Positions 17,447 through 25,572 of a stretch of DNA of 64,000 nt are shown here, piece after piece. The notes beneath the pieces are model-generated. The model searched no databases, had not been told where the DNA came from, and saw only the letters and a program-made list of their open reading frames with translations. Every line of letters starts with the position of its first letter. Within the stretch, counting starts at the first letter, position 1. The stretch is from the NCBI RefSeq assembly GCF_051414035.1, contig NZ_JBLKNW010000001.1, forward strand, positions 1,240,001-1,304,000, given 5' to 3'. The DNA comes from Halosimplex amylolyticum (GTDB lineage: Archaea; Halobacteriota; Halobacteria; Halobacteriales; Haloarculaceae). The position numbers and the translations under genes were made by a program.

Positions 17447-18775
17447 TCAGTCCGTCCGCGAACCGCCCGTGGGCTCCCCGTCGTCGCTTTCACCTGTTCC
17501 TCCGCCGTCTCGGTCGTGAGTCGTTCCGTCCGGAGCCGAATCGGCCGAACGATCGCTGTCCGGGACGGAATCGCGGTCCCCGTCCGAAGGCCGATCTGCG
17601 ACCGGATCGCCTTCCGCGGCAGCGGCCGACGCCGCGGTCTCTTCGTCGACGCCGTCGGGGGGCGTCTCGGCTGCGCTCCGATCCGCCGTCGATGGGGCTG
17701 GTTGCGCCCCGTCGTCGTCGTTCATCCCGAACAGTTCCGGGACGACGACTTTGGCGAAGTGCGTGACGAAGACGAGGACCATCGGGCCGAGGAACAGCCC
17801 GTACCAGCCGAACAGGAGCGACCCGAGGATGTACGCGAACATGACGCTGCCCGTGTGGAGGGTCCCGCCGGTGACGTACGGGCGGACGAGCAGGTCCGGG
17901 ATGACGTCGACGATGACGAACGAGATGGCCGCGAAGGCGACGACGAAGCCCCAGCCCGACCCCTCGGAGAAGGCCGTGGCCGCGAGGTAGCCGGTCATCG
18001 GGACGTAGACGAGTTTCATCCCGACGACCGGGATCAGGCTCGCGATGCCGGTGAGTAGACCGACGAGCGCGGCGTAGGGGATGGCGACTTCGGGCGGTGC
18101 GAAGATGTTCAAAATGCTGTACGTGATGGCGCCGACCGTCGCCGTGACGATGGCGTTGAGGATGTTGCCGGCGAAGATCAGTTCCAGGCTGTCGTCGACC
18201 TCGCGGGCGAACTCCTCGAACACGGTCGGGCCGTCCCCGTCGAAGTTGGCCACCCAGTCGGCCAGTTTGTGGTCGTCGCGGAGCAGGTAGAACGCGACCG
18301 CGAACATGATGAACAGGTGGAGCAGCCCGGTCGCGAGTAATCCCAGGTAGCTGGTGCCCCGGTTCAGCGCCGTCTGGATCAGGTCCATCCCACCCGCGCC
18401 CTCGAAGACGTCGCGCGGGTTCTCGACGGCCTCTGTCACGTTGACGTACGGGCCGGCGATCTCGATGTAGCGGTCCAGGTCGGTGGTGCCGGCGAACTCC
18501 TGGAGCTCCTGTGCGCCGATAGCCGTCGCGTAGAGCAAGAGCAACACGGCGGGAAGCGCGAGCGCGATCAGCGCCAGGGCCGCCGAGACCGACCGCTGGC
18601 CGACGCGGTCGCGGATGTGCCCGTTGACCCGTCGGGTCGAGTAGTAGATGAACAGCGCGAACACGAAGGTACCGACGAACGAGTAGAACACCCACAGGAC
18701 CACGATCCCGAGGACCGCACCGAGCGTGACCCAGCCGATCCGCCCCCAGTTCGGATTGAACTCGAACTCGACCAT
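17447..18775 (-). CDS. AI-2E/PerM family transporter
   Basis: 442 aa from the ATG reading MVEFEFNPNW. This start lies about 28 nt downstream of a minus-strand TATA box (18801-18807), so the upstream in-frame GTG is not used. About eight TM segments are visible, with family-typical SLIPVVGMKLVYVP and LLFGWYGLFLGPMVLVFVTHF. The C-terminal ~90 residues are a disordered Asp/Ser/Thr/Gly-rich acidic tail. The family is proposed to export small molecules or ions (AI-2 in E. coli; Na+/H+ exchange in some members); the substrate here is unknown. Confidence 0.92.
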   Translation of the reverse strand: MVEFEFNPNWGRIGWVTLGAVLGIVVLWVFYSFVGTFVFALFIYYSTRRVNGHIRDRVGQRSVSAALALIALALPAVLLLLYATAIGAQELQEFAGTTDLDRYIEIAGPYVNVTEAVENPRDVFEGAGGMDLIQTALNRGTSYLGLLATGLLHLFIMFAVAFYLLRDDHKLADWVANFDGDGPTVFEEFAREVDDSLELIFAGNILNAIVTATVGAITYSILNIFAPPEVAIPYAALVGLLTGIASLIPVVGMKLVYVPMTGYLAATAFSEGSGWGFVVAFAAISFVIVDVIPDLLVRPYVTGGTLHTGSVMFAYILGSLLFGWYGLFLGPMVLVFVTHFAKVVVPELFGMNDDDGAQPAPSTADRSAAETPPDGVDEETAASAAAAEGDPVADRPSDGDRDSVPDSDRSADSAPDGTTHDRDGGGTGESDDGEPTGGSRTD

Positions 18776-18800
18776 CGTCAGCGCTATCACCCGGGTGATC

Positions 18801-18807
18801 CATAAAT
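18801..18807 (-). promoter_or_regulatory. TATA box of the AI-2E transporter gene
   Basis: Reads atttatg on the minus strand, about 29 nt upstream of the ATG at 18775. Confidence 0.55.
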
Positions 18808-18881
18808 GCCGGTAGCGACGGCACCTGCGACCGGCCTGTCCGGGGGCGAACTGGGGGTCTCGATCGGGGTTATCGGCCCGA

Positions 18882-18890
18882 TATTTATTA
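18882..18890 (+). promoter_or_regulatory. TATA box of the MgtC/DUF4010 gene
   Basis: tatttatta centred about 28 nt before the GTG at 18914, which decides that start over the in-frame ATG at 18806. Confidence 0.6.
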
Positions 18891-18913
18891 GCGTCAGCCG
18901 TCTACCTGGGGGA

Positions 18914-20185
18914 GTGTACGGAGTCGCGCAGTTCGCGTCGATCCCGCTGGATACCGAGGTGCTCCAGATAACGCTCGCCGGCGTCCTGGGGCTGTTCCTG
19001 GGACTGGAGCGCGAGTGGTCACACAAGTCGGCCGGCGTGCGAACGTTCTCGCTCATCGGCATCCTCGGCGCGGCGTTCACCGTGCTGGGGTCGGTCCCGC
19101 TGGTGGTCGTCGGCGGCGTCCTCGTCATCGTCCAGGGGACGCTCCTGGCGGTCCGCGGCCTCATCGACGGCGAGGAGGAGGGCCTCTCGCTGACGACGTC
19201 GATGTCGATGCTCGTCGCCTACGGCGTCGGCACGCTCGTCGCCTCCGGCTTCACCCTCGAAGCGGTGACCGTCACCGTCTTCTCGGCGCTGTTGCTCGTG
19301 CTCAAGCGGGAGCTCCACTCGTTCGCCTGGGGGATGACCCGGACGGAGCTGCGATCGGCTGCGGAGTTCGCGATCCTCGCGTTCGTCATCTACCCGCTGT
19401 TGCCCGCCCGGAGCTACGACGTGGGGGCCGGGAACCTGATCGTGGAGGTCGAACCGCGCGTCATCTGGCTGATGGTCGTCACCGTCGCCGCGATCGGTAT
19501 CGTCAACTACGCCATCGTCCAGACCTACGGCAGCCGCGGCATCGCCGTGACGGGATTCTTCGGCGGGCTGGCGTCCTCGACGGCGGTGGTCGGCGCGATG
19601 CTCGACCACGTCGAGCAGCGGCCGGCGGTCAGCTCCTACGCGGTCGCGGCCATCCTGCTCGCCGACGCGGCGATGGCCGCCCGCAACCTCACTATCGCCC
19701 TGCTGTTCACCTTCGAGACGGGGCTGCTCCTCGGGGCGATCGTCCCGCTCGGCGGCGTCGTCCTCGGGAGTTTCGCCATCGCCGCCGTCACCGCCGACTG
19801 GTCCGAGAACCTCGAGATGGACCTGGAGAGCCCGTTCTCGCTACGCAAGGTCCTCGGGTTCGGTGGCCTGTTCCTGCTCGTCGTCGTCGCGGGCGGCCTC
19901 GCGGCCGCGCAGTTCGGTCGCCTCGGGTTCTACGTCACGGCGGCGCTCACCGGACTGGTCTCCAGCGCCGGCGCGACCACCTCGGCGGTGATCCTCTATC
20001 GCGGCGGCGGCCTCTCCGCGGACGCCGCCGTCTTCGCCATCCTGCTCGCCACCGCATCCAGCATCCTCGTCAAGGCCGGTCTGACGTTCGCAGGCCCCAG
20101 CCGCGAGTTCGCCGTCAAGACGGCGACGACCAGCACGGTCCTCCTCGTCGCCGCCAGCGTCGTGACCGCCGTCGCGACGATGTGA
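18914..20185 (+). CDS. MgtC/SapB and DUF4010 membrane protein
   Basis: 423 aa with a GTG start set by the TATA box. The N-terminal third is an MgtC/SapB-type domain (GLFLGLEREWSHKSAGVRTFSLIGILGAAF). The rest is the DUF4010 membrane domain (AIVQTYGSRGIAVTGFFGGLASSTAV; TGLVSSAGATTSAV). About 12 hydrophobic helices. Fusions of these two domains are common in prokaryotes; a role in magnesium or stress homeostasis is assumed from MgtC but unproven. Transcribed divergently from the AI-2E gene. Confidence 0.9.
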   Translation: MYGVAQFASIPLDTEVLQITLAGVLGLFLGLEREWSHKSAGVRTFSLIGILGAAFTVLGSVPLVVVGGVLVIVQGTLLAVRGLIDGEEEGLSLTTSMSMLVAYGVGTLVASGFTLEAVTVTVFSALLLVLKRELHSFAWGMTRTELRSAAEFAILAFVIYPLLPARSYDVGAGNLIVEVEPRVIWLMVVTVAAIGIVNYAIVQTYGSRGIAVTGFFGGLASSTAVVGAMLDHVEQRPAVSSYAVAAILLADAAMAARNLTIALLFTFETGLLLGAIVPLGGVVLGSFAIAAVTADWSENLEMDLESPFSLRKVLGFGGLFLLVVVAGGLAAAQFGRLGFYVTAALTGLVSSAGATTSAVILYRGGGLSADAAVFAILLATASSILVKAGLTFAGPSREFAVKTATTSTVLLVAASVVTAVATM

Positions 20186-20280
20186 ACCTGGCCGCGCGTC
20201 GACGAACCGGACCCACGCTCGTCCAGTTGTGCGCGACAAACGTGGAGACCCGAGGAGGGTCCGCCCGCGATAGTCACATC

Positions 20281-20288
20281 CTTTAACT
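20281..20288 (+). promoter_or_regulatory. TATA box of the aminotransferase gene
   Basis: ctttaact centred about 27 nt upstream of the ATG at 20311, indicating a leaderless mRNA. Confidence 0.55.
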
Positions 20289-20310
20289 GGTAACTGCCCC
20301 TCGTCCCGAC

Positions 20311-21648
20311 ATGAACCGGGACACGGCCGAACCGACAGTGACGTCGCTGCCGGGCGAGCGAGCGCGCGAGTGGGTCGACTATCACCACGAGTCGGCCGCC
20401 ACGAGCACGTACGTCTACGACTTCGTGTGGGACTACACCGAACCGGCCGAGGGTCCGTTCTGCACCGACGTCGACGGCAACGTCCTCATGGACTTCACCA
20501 GCCACGTCGCCGCCGCGCCGCTGGGGTACGACAACCCGAAGCTGATGGAGCGCATGGAGGAGTTCGACCTCGTCGACCCGCTGAAGATCGCCGGCCAGGA
20601 CTTCTACGTCGCCAGCGGCGATCTGGACGACCACCCGTTCCCCACGCCCGCCGACCTCATGGACCGGCTGACCGACCGGAGCGCGCAGTACGGAATGGAC
20701 ACCGTCTTCCTCTCGAACAGCGGCGCCGAGGCCGTCGAGAACGCGATCAAGATATCCTACGACCACACGGGCGCCGACTACGGCATCACGTTCCGCGGCG
20801 GCTTCCACGGGCGCACCCTCGGCGCGCTCTCGCTCAATCGGTCGAAGTCCGTCTACCGCCGCGGGTTCCCCGAAATATCGAAGATCCACGGCGTGCCCTT
20901 CTGCGACGACCGCGCCTGCGACGCGCAGTCCTGCACGTGCGGCTTCTTCACCGGCGAGGGGTCACAGCTCCGGAAACTGCTGCACCCCCAGCGCGGCGCG
21001 ATCGATCCCGCCGACGTCGCGTACCTGATCATCGAACCGGTGCAGGGCGAGGGCGGGTATCGCTTCCCCAGCGACGCCTTCGCGGAGGAGATCGCCGATC
21101 TGTGCGACGAACACGACCTGACGCTCGTGGCCGACGAGATCCAGTCCGGCGTCGGGCGGACCGGCGAGTTCTGGGCCTCGGACCACTACCCGTTCGAACC
21201 TGACGTCATCGCGAGCGCCAAGGGCCTGCGCGTCGGGGCGACCATCTCCCGCGAGGAGGTGTTCCCGGAGCAGAAGAGCCGCCTCTCCTCGACGTGGGGC
21301 GGTGGTGACATCGTCGCCGCGCTGCAGGGGGCGCTCACGCTCGACGTCATCGACGACTACGACCTCATGGACAACGCCGTCGTCCGCGGTCGGCAGTTCA
21401 CGGAGTCGATGCGCGACGCCGATCTCGACCCGGTCGTCGACGTGCGCGGCAAGGGCCTCATGCTCGCCGTCGAGTTCGATACGAAGGAGCGCCGTGACGA
21501 CGTGCAAGAGGCGGCGATGCAGCGCGGGCTCCTGACGCTCGGATGCGGCCACGACGTGCTCCGGGTCCTCCCGCCGATGGACGTGACCGAACGGGAGATC
21601 GACCTCGGCGTCGACCTGCTGACCGACGCGATCGCGGACGTTTCCTGA
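20311..21648 (+). CDS. Class III PLP-dependent aminotransferase
   Basis: 445 aa. PLP-binding features are FLSNSGAEAVENAIK, FRGGFHGRTLGALSL, IIEPVQGEGGY, DEIQSGVGRTG and the Schiff-base lysine K304 in ASAKGL. The family covers 4-aminobutyrate, ornithine/acetylornithine and related aminotransferases; the substrate cannot be read from sequence. Unusual feature: an inserted cysteine cluster C198-x4-C203-x4-C208-x-C210 between the small and large domains, compatible with a metal or Fe-S site. Monocistronic. Confidence 0.92.
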   Translation: MNRDTAEPTVTSLPGERAREWVDYHHESAATSTYVYDFVWDYTEPAEGPFCTDVDGNVLMDFTSHVAAAPLGYDNPKLMERMEEFDLVDPLKIAGQDFYVASGDLDDHPFPTPADLMDRLTDRSAQYGMDTVFLSNSGAEAVENAIKISYDHTGADYGITFRGGFHGRTLGALSLNRSKSVYRRGFPEISKIHGVPFCDDRACDAQSCTCGFFTGEGSQLRKLLHPQRGAIDPADVAYLIIEPVQGEGGYRFPSDAFAEEIADLCDEHDLTLVADEIQSGVGRTGEFWASDHYPFEPDVIASAKGLRVGATISREEVFPEQKSRLSSTWGGGDIVAALQGALTLDVIDDYDLMDNAVVRGRQFTESMRDADLDPVVDVRGKGLMLAVEFDTKERRDDVQEAAMQRGLLTLGCGHDVLRVLPPMDVTEREIDLGVDLLTDAIADVS

Positions 21649-21813
21649 CGAGTGCGGTCGCAGATGCGGCCTGACGAGTGCCGTCGCGCACGTGTCCTGA
21701 CCGACGCAGACGCGCGTTTATCGAGGGTTCCGACACGTCAGGACTTCGGTGATACCAGCAATTACCGCGAGTAGCGGCCGAGTAGATATCCCCGTCGAGA
21801 GAGACGTGCAACC

Positions 21814-22116
21814 GTGATATCGGCCGCCTGTCGGGCACAGGACGTCGGCGCGTTCGGCTTCACAGGATTCGTCACGTTACAGTCGGGCCAGGGCGGACTG
21901 CGCTCGAACCCGTGGTTCTACGCCGGCTTCTCCGCGCTCTCGCTCGTGGTCGGCTCGGGTGTCGGCATCTGGTTCGCCCCCGAGCGCAGGTGGCAGGCGG
22001 GGCTGCTCGCGGTCGGCGGCGGCTCGCTCGTCGTCTCGCTGGCATTCGAACTATCGGTCAATCCACAGCGAACGACAATGGACTACGGCCCCAGAGGACC
22101 TTTGATGCGAAACTGA
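21814..22116 (+). pseudogene. Truncated multi-pass membrane protein (ZIP-transporter-like start)
   Basis: About 100 codons. The segment AGFSALSLVVGSGVGIWFA ... RRWQAGLLAVGGGSLVVSLAFEL looks like the first two helices of haloarchaeal ZIP-type metal transporters, where a second helix ending in ALxFEL is typical. Downstream of FEL (about position 22050) the sequence loses similarity, composition shifts to lower GC and the frame soon stops. The likely reading is a gene cut by an insertion or deletion at the left edge of the island. It could instead be a small two-TM protein. Confidence 0.4.
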
Positions 22117-22127
22117 ATGGTCCGGTT

Positions 22128-22307
22128 ATGGGCGGTCTCGGCGGCGGAAGCGACGGAGGTGGCGGTGGCGCTGCTTCACCCCCCTCGCAGATGGAAGGAA
22201 CAGATTCGGGATCCGATGATCCTGGAGTGATACTGGTGGTGCTCGGTGTGATCGTCTGTTTACTCTACGTCCTGTACCAAGGAGAGGCTGCATTGGGCAA
22301 TCATTGA
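22128..22307 (+). CDS. Small Gly/Ser-rich single-TM protein
   Basis: 59 aa. A Gly-rich head (MGGLGGGSDGGGGG), an acidic linker and one TM helix (PGVILVVLGVIVCLLYVLY) with a short tail. No family recognised. It sits in low-GC island DNA directly after the truncated membrane-protein gene, so it may be a genuine small membrane protein or a remnant. Confidence 0.4.
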   Translation: MGGLGGGSDGGGGGAASPPSQMEGTDSGSDDPGVILVVLGVIVCLLYVLYQGEAALGNH

Positions 22308-22310
22308 CCC

Positions 22311-22386
22311 GTACCGAGCAGATCCGACACTGGGATGACAAGCGGACACTAATTTCAGGGAGATACTTGCTGAATCAACTGCTCAG
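22311..22386. repeat. Island direct repeat, copy A (76 nt)
   Basis: Starts gtaccgagcagatccgac and ends gctcag. Same length as copy B at 22821-22896; the first 50 positions match at roughly four in five, then diverge until the shared end. Copies are 510 bp apart and flank the HalOD1-type gene; copy A begins just after that gene's stop. Confidence 0.65.
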
Positions 22387-22398
22387 TGGACGGGTGGA

Positions 22399-22725
22399 TT
22401 AATCGGCAAGTGACTTGTTAAATACTGACACTGGGTCAGTTTGCTTATCAGGATCGCACACCCGGAGGGCACCGTCTCCACGAACAAAGACAGTCCACCC
22501 ATTGATAGCGAACCGAACGCATGTCGACGCGTCGTTCTGGTCCGCGAGAAGCCTGTCAATCGCTTCTGGATCGATCGCGTCGTAAATTGGGTCCAGTTCT
22601 GTGGGGGCCACACCTTCAGCGGCTGCAACCGCTTCGATGACGGCCGTTGATGGTGCCCGCTCGCGATCGCCGTCGAACCGAGTTCCGACCACTGGCGTGC
22701 AGTGACAGCAAGCAGTGTTGTCCAT
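22399..22725 (-). CDS. HalOD1-type output-domain protein
   Basis: 108 aa from ATG (MDNTACCHCT); an in-frame GTG at 22740 would add five residues but abuts a TATA-like element. The core STAVIEAVAAAEGV ... ELDPIYDAIDPEAIDRLLAD ... VRFAINGWTVFVRGDGALRV fits the haloarchaeal HalOD1 output domain found alone or after receiver domains. The N-terminus has a Cys-rich ACCHC. Neighbour of a single-domain response regulator on the same strand, a suggestive pairing. Lower GC than the flanks. Confidence 0.8.
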   Translation of the reverse strand: MDNTACCHCTPVVGTRFDGDRERAPSTAVIEAVAAAEGVAPTELDPIYDAIDPEAIDRLLADQNDASTCVRFAINGWTVFVRGDGALRVCDPDKQTDPVSVFNKSLAD

Positions 22726-22820
22726 CACACGTTTCTTCACTATACGCTGTTACTTGAATCTTCCATGAGAATCCTTAGCAAGATGGTGGTTGGAGAGGTG
22801 TTTCGGTCACTACGTGGTCT

Positions 22821-22896
22821 GTACTGAGCAGATCCGACTCTGCGAGGAGAACCGGACGGAAATTTCAGCCGACTACTCGGAGGGTCACCCGCTCAG
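22821..22896. repeat. Island direct repeat, copy B (76 nt)
   Basis: Starts gtactgagcagatccgac and ends gctcag; imperfect copy of 22311-22386. It lies between the HalOD1-type and response-regulator genes. Confidence 0.65.
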
Positions 22897-22967
22897 TTCG
22901 AGCTTCGGACCCGGTATCGGCTCCACAGTTCCAATCCCTCACTGCCTCTGTAGGCCGATAGACGAGC

Positions 22968-23366
22968 TTACAGAGAGCGTGCCAGTTCTTCAAACTCGTC
23001 TGGCTGAATCGGCTTCTCGAGGCAGGCATCTACTTCGTCTTCGAGATCATCTAGCTTGAGGGCGGCGCCTTGTTGAGATCCTGAGATAGCGATTATCGGA
23101 ATCTCTCTCATTTCCTCCTCCATCTCCGCTAAAACCTCCTCTCCGTCCATTCGAGAAAGATGCAGATCGAGAAAGATGACGTCTGGCCAAGGCGCGTCAA
23201 AATACTCGCCTTTCTGATTGAGGAATTTTAGCGCTTCTGCCCCATCAGCGACGACGTGGACAGTGGGATCAAGATTGGTCTCTTTCAGCATCTCTTTGGT
23301 TAGCCGAACGTCCCCCGGATTATCCTCCACTAAAAGAATATCGTCAAAAGTGTTTGGGCATTCCAT
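22968..23366 (-). CDS. Single-domain response regulator (Rcp1-like receiver)
   Basis: 132 aa. Complete receiver domain: acidic pocket in ILLVEDNPGDVRLTKEML, phospho-acceptor Asp in VIFLDLHLSRMDGEEV, switch Ser/Thr in IIAISGSQQG and the conserved Lys in CLEKPIQPDEF. The NPGDVRLTKE spacing is typical of phytochrome-associated Rcp1-type regulators. No output domain; signalling must pass through a partner, possibly the adjacent HalOD1 protein or the kinase at 6593 (inference). A TATA-like taaaaataag (23388-23397) about 27-30 nt upstream supports a leaderless start. Confidence 0.92.
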   Translation of the reverse strand: MECPNTFDDILLVEDNPGDVRLTKEMLKETNLDPTVHVVADGAEALKFLNQKGEYFDAPWPDVIFLDLHLSRMDGEEVLAEMEEEMREIPIIAISGSQQGAALKLDDLEDEVDACLEKPIQPDEFEELARSL

Positions 23367-23799
23367 CTTGTAATCGCAGGATCCAGCTAAAAATAAGGGT
23401 TGCGTCAGATACTCTCGGGTGGCAGGGTAGCCGGTAACAGAATTGTATCTATCTGATCTGCACTGAGCATCCGTACCGGGCGAAGCGAGACGCGGTTCAC
23501 CGGACGCGAGCGAACGAGGTGAGTGAGTCGTCCGGCCGTTTTCACCACCGGAGGACGGTTCCGCTCGTTCGCTTCGCTCACCACGCGGACTGCGACTTCC
23601 GAGCCTCGCTCCCCTCGCCGAGACCGTGATTTGGGGGTAGCGAGGGACCGTCGGTCCCTCGGACCACGCGAACGGGCGCTGCGAGACGGTGCAACCGCTT
23701 CGATGGAGGCGGCAAAGCCGTCTCCCGCCGCCGGTAAGCAGACGGGGGTGCCGGCAGCGAACGCAGTGAGCGAGGACACTACCCGGAGAAAACGATTGT
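23367..23799. other. Intergenic region rich in inverted repeats, 433 bp
   Basis: Right flank of the low-GC island. Beyond the response-regulator promoter no gene is supported. Contains a perfect hairpin (cgagggacc at 23641-23649, ggtccctcg at 23653-23661), a near-perfect ggaggcggc/gccgtctcc hairpin around 23707-23731, and partly complementary gagcgaacgaggtgagtgag / cgctcgttcgcttcgctcac segments. Resembles haloarchaeal intergenic repeat debris near mobile DNA. Confidence 0.45.
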
Positions 23800-24129
23800 C
23801 TAGAACTGATACCGGCGGTCGTCGGGGTCGCCGGACTGGGGGAACTGGTCGGCGCCGGTCATCTCGTCGAAGGTCATGCCGGAGAGGTACTCGTCGTAGG
23901 TGACATCGTACTCGCTGCGGAGGTGGAAGTCGAGGTTGCCGGTCTCGACGGCGGACTGGAACAGCAGGTGGACACCGCGGCGGACGAGTTCGTCGGGGTC
24001 GTCGGTGTCGAAGGCGGCCAGCAGCATGGCGAGTTCGTTGCGGGTCTCGCGGTCGGTGTCGACGGACAGTTCCTCGTCGAGGTCGCCGTACTCGGACTGG
24101 ACGCGGTCTTGCAGGTCGTCGAGGCTCAT
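23800..24129 (-). CDS. Conserved haloarchaeal protein of unknown function
   Basis: 109 aa, acidic. Mostly helical; contains NELAMLLAAFDTDDPDELVRRGVHLLFQSAVETG and RSEYDVTYDEYLSGMTFDEM. No signal, TM or metal motif. The ATG reading MSLDDLQDRVQ is preferred over longer in-frame sequence that is Arg/Pro-rich. Function unknown. Confidence 0.75.
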   Translation of the reverse strand: MSLDDLQDRVQSEYGDLDEELSVDTDRETRNELAMLLAAFDTDDPDELVRRGVHLLFQSAVETGNLDFHLRSEYDVTYDEYLSGMTFDEMTGADQFPQSGDPDDRRYQF

Positions 24130-24240
24130 ACCACGGAGTGGGCGGGGCGCTCGCAAACACCTTACGTTCCGCCCGCGGTGGCCGTGAGGCCGACGAGGCC
24201 GGCGTGAGACCGCCGGGGGCGTCGAGCCACCGATGCGCCG

Positions 24241-24522
24241 TCAGGGATACACCTGGACGGCCTCCGGCGTGACGACGAACGTGCGTTCCCAGAGGGTCGC
24301 GACGAAGACGAAGTCGCCGGTGTCCTCACGCGAGCGGTGGTGAGCCGCGAGCGCGTCGAGCGCGCCCGCGTCGGTCTGGTCGTAGAGACGGGAGTCGGGG
24401 CCGTCGAGGTCGACGTGGGCGCGTTTAGCCGCACGGATGAGGGCGTCGGTGGCCTCTTCGTCGGCTTCGATGGCGGTACGGGCGACGGGGAGGTCGTCGG
24501 GGACCTGTTCGGGCGCAGCCAT
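24241..24522 (-). CDS. Small HalOD1-like protein
   Basis: 93 aa. The C-terminal half (SRLYDQTDAGALDALAAHH ... FVFVATLWERTFVVTPEAVQVY) has the arrangement of HalOD1 output domains: a YDxxDxxALDAL helix, a variable loop, then two strands. The N-terminal third is helical (ATDALIRAAKRAHVDL). Assignment tentative; otherwise a conserved hypothetical cytoplasmic protein. Confidence 0.65.
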   Translation of the reverse strand: MAAPEQVPDDLPVARTAIEADEEATDALIRAAKRAHVDLDGPDSRLYDQTDAGALDALAAHHRSREDTGDFVFVATLWERTFVVTPEAVQVYP

Positions 24523-24628
24523 GGCTCGCCCTGCGGGAGCGACCACCGTAAATCAGCGTCTCCGTGAGTCCGTTTTTGGCCGAGTTTCGCAGATTTAATC
24601 GCGGGACTGCGGTCGGGGGGTGGCCGGT

Positions 24629-24678
24629 GGAACGGTCGTCGAGCGGGCTTCGCGGAACGGTCGTCGAGCGGGCCTCGC
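24629..24678. repeat. 25-bp tandem duplication
   Basis: Two adjacent 25-nt units (24629-24653, 24654-24678) beginning ggaacggtcgtcgagcgggc differ at one base. Located just past the stop of the sugar-isomerase gene. Confidence 0.75.
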
Positions 24679-24696
24679 GGGACGGCGGACGGCGAA

Positions 24697-25449
24697 TCAC
24701 TCGTCGAGCGCGTCTCGAACAGTGGCGACGGCCTCCCGGAGGGCGTCGGGCGCACGGTCTTGCGGGAGTTCGTACTCGACGACCAGCGGCGCGTCGAGGT
24801 CGGCGTGCTCGTCCAGGAGGCCGACGAACGAGGCGACGTCGAGTTGGCCGGCGCCGGGGACGTCCTCGATCTCCGCCTCGGAGGTGTCCTTGAGGTGGCA
24901 GCTGTTGATCCGGTCGCCCAGGTCGCGGACCACGTCCTCGGGGACGACGTCCTCGACGAGGAAGTGGCCGGTGTCGATGCACAGCCCGAGACGGTCGTGC
25001 TCGTAGCGGTCCAGCACCGAGCGGGCGTCGTCGATGGTCGAGAAGACCCGCGAGAGGTCGTCGTGGTGGACCGACGAGTAGTTGTGGATACCGACGTCGA
25101 GGCCGAACTCGTCGGCGAGGTCGACCAGTTCCTCGGTGATCGCGTCCGCGGCCGGCGGGTAGTTGACGGTGACGTAGCTCGCGCCGAGTCGGTCGGCGAA
25201 CCGGAAGTGCTCGCGCGCCTCGTCGGGCGTTTCGAGGTCGACGACGCCGTAGCCGCAGACGGACACGTCGGACGCTTCGACGGCGTCGAGTCCCGCGGCG
25301 ACCGTCGGCTCGTCGTGCTCGGGCGAGAGGTGATGGCCCCAGAGTTCCAGGTGGGTCACCGGCGCGTCGTCGAGTTCGTCGAGCAACTCGGCGAGCGAGA
25401 AGTCCTTGAAGACGACGCTCTGGACGCCGATATCGTAGTCGCGAGACAT
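24697..25449 (-). CDS. Sugar phosphate isomerase/epimerase (xylose isomerase-like TIM barrel)
   Basis: 250 aa from ATG (MSRDYDIGVQSVVF). AP endonuclease 2-like TIM barrel with metal-ligand candidates in HLELWGHHLS, VGIHNYSSVHHD, LGLCIDTGHFLVE, INSCHLKDTSE and LVVEYELPQ. The H-[LV]-K-D and DTGH motifs are typical of IolE/hydroxypyruvate-isomerase-like enzymes. The substrate is unknown. Divergent from the epimerase at 25573, 123 bp away; shared carbohydrate chemistry is plausible. Confidence 0.88.
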   Translation of the reverse strand: MSRDYDIGVQSVVFKDFSLAELLDELDDAPVTHLELWGHHLSPEHDEPTVAAGLDAVEASDVSVCGYGVVDLETPDEAREHFRFADRLGASYVTVNYPPAADAITEELVDLADEFGLDVGIHNYSSVHHDDLSRVFSTIDDARSVLDRYEHDRLGLCIDTGHFLVEDVVPEDVVRDLGDRINSCHLKDTSEAEIEDVPGAGQLDVASFVGLLDEHADLDAPLVVEYELPQDRAPDALREAVATVRDALDE

Positions 25450-25542
25450 GGACGTGCTGAAGCGCGACGGGGGCAAAAGCGTTCGGACGGAGGGGGACCG
25501 ACCGAGACCACACCTCCCGGCGCGGGCTTCCGGGGGGCGACG

Positions 25543-25550
25543 TTTTATCC
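25543..25550 (+). promoter_or_regulatory. TATA box of the epimerase gene
   Basis: ttttatcc centred about 27 nt upstream of the ATG at 25573. Confidence 0.55.
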
Positions 25551-25572
25551 GGGTGGTGACCCTCCCTCGCCC

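Noticed and set aside
22050..23450. Integrase/transposase-bearing element
   Set aside because: Composition and repeats hint at insertion, but no integrase, transposase or tRNA attachment site is visible.
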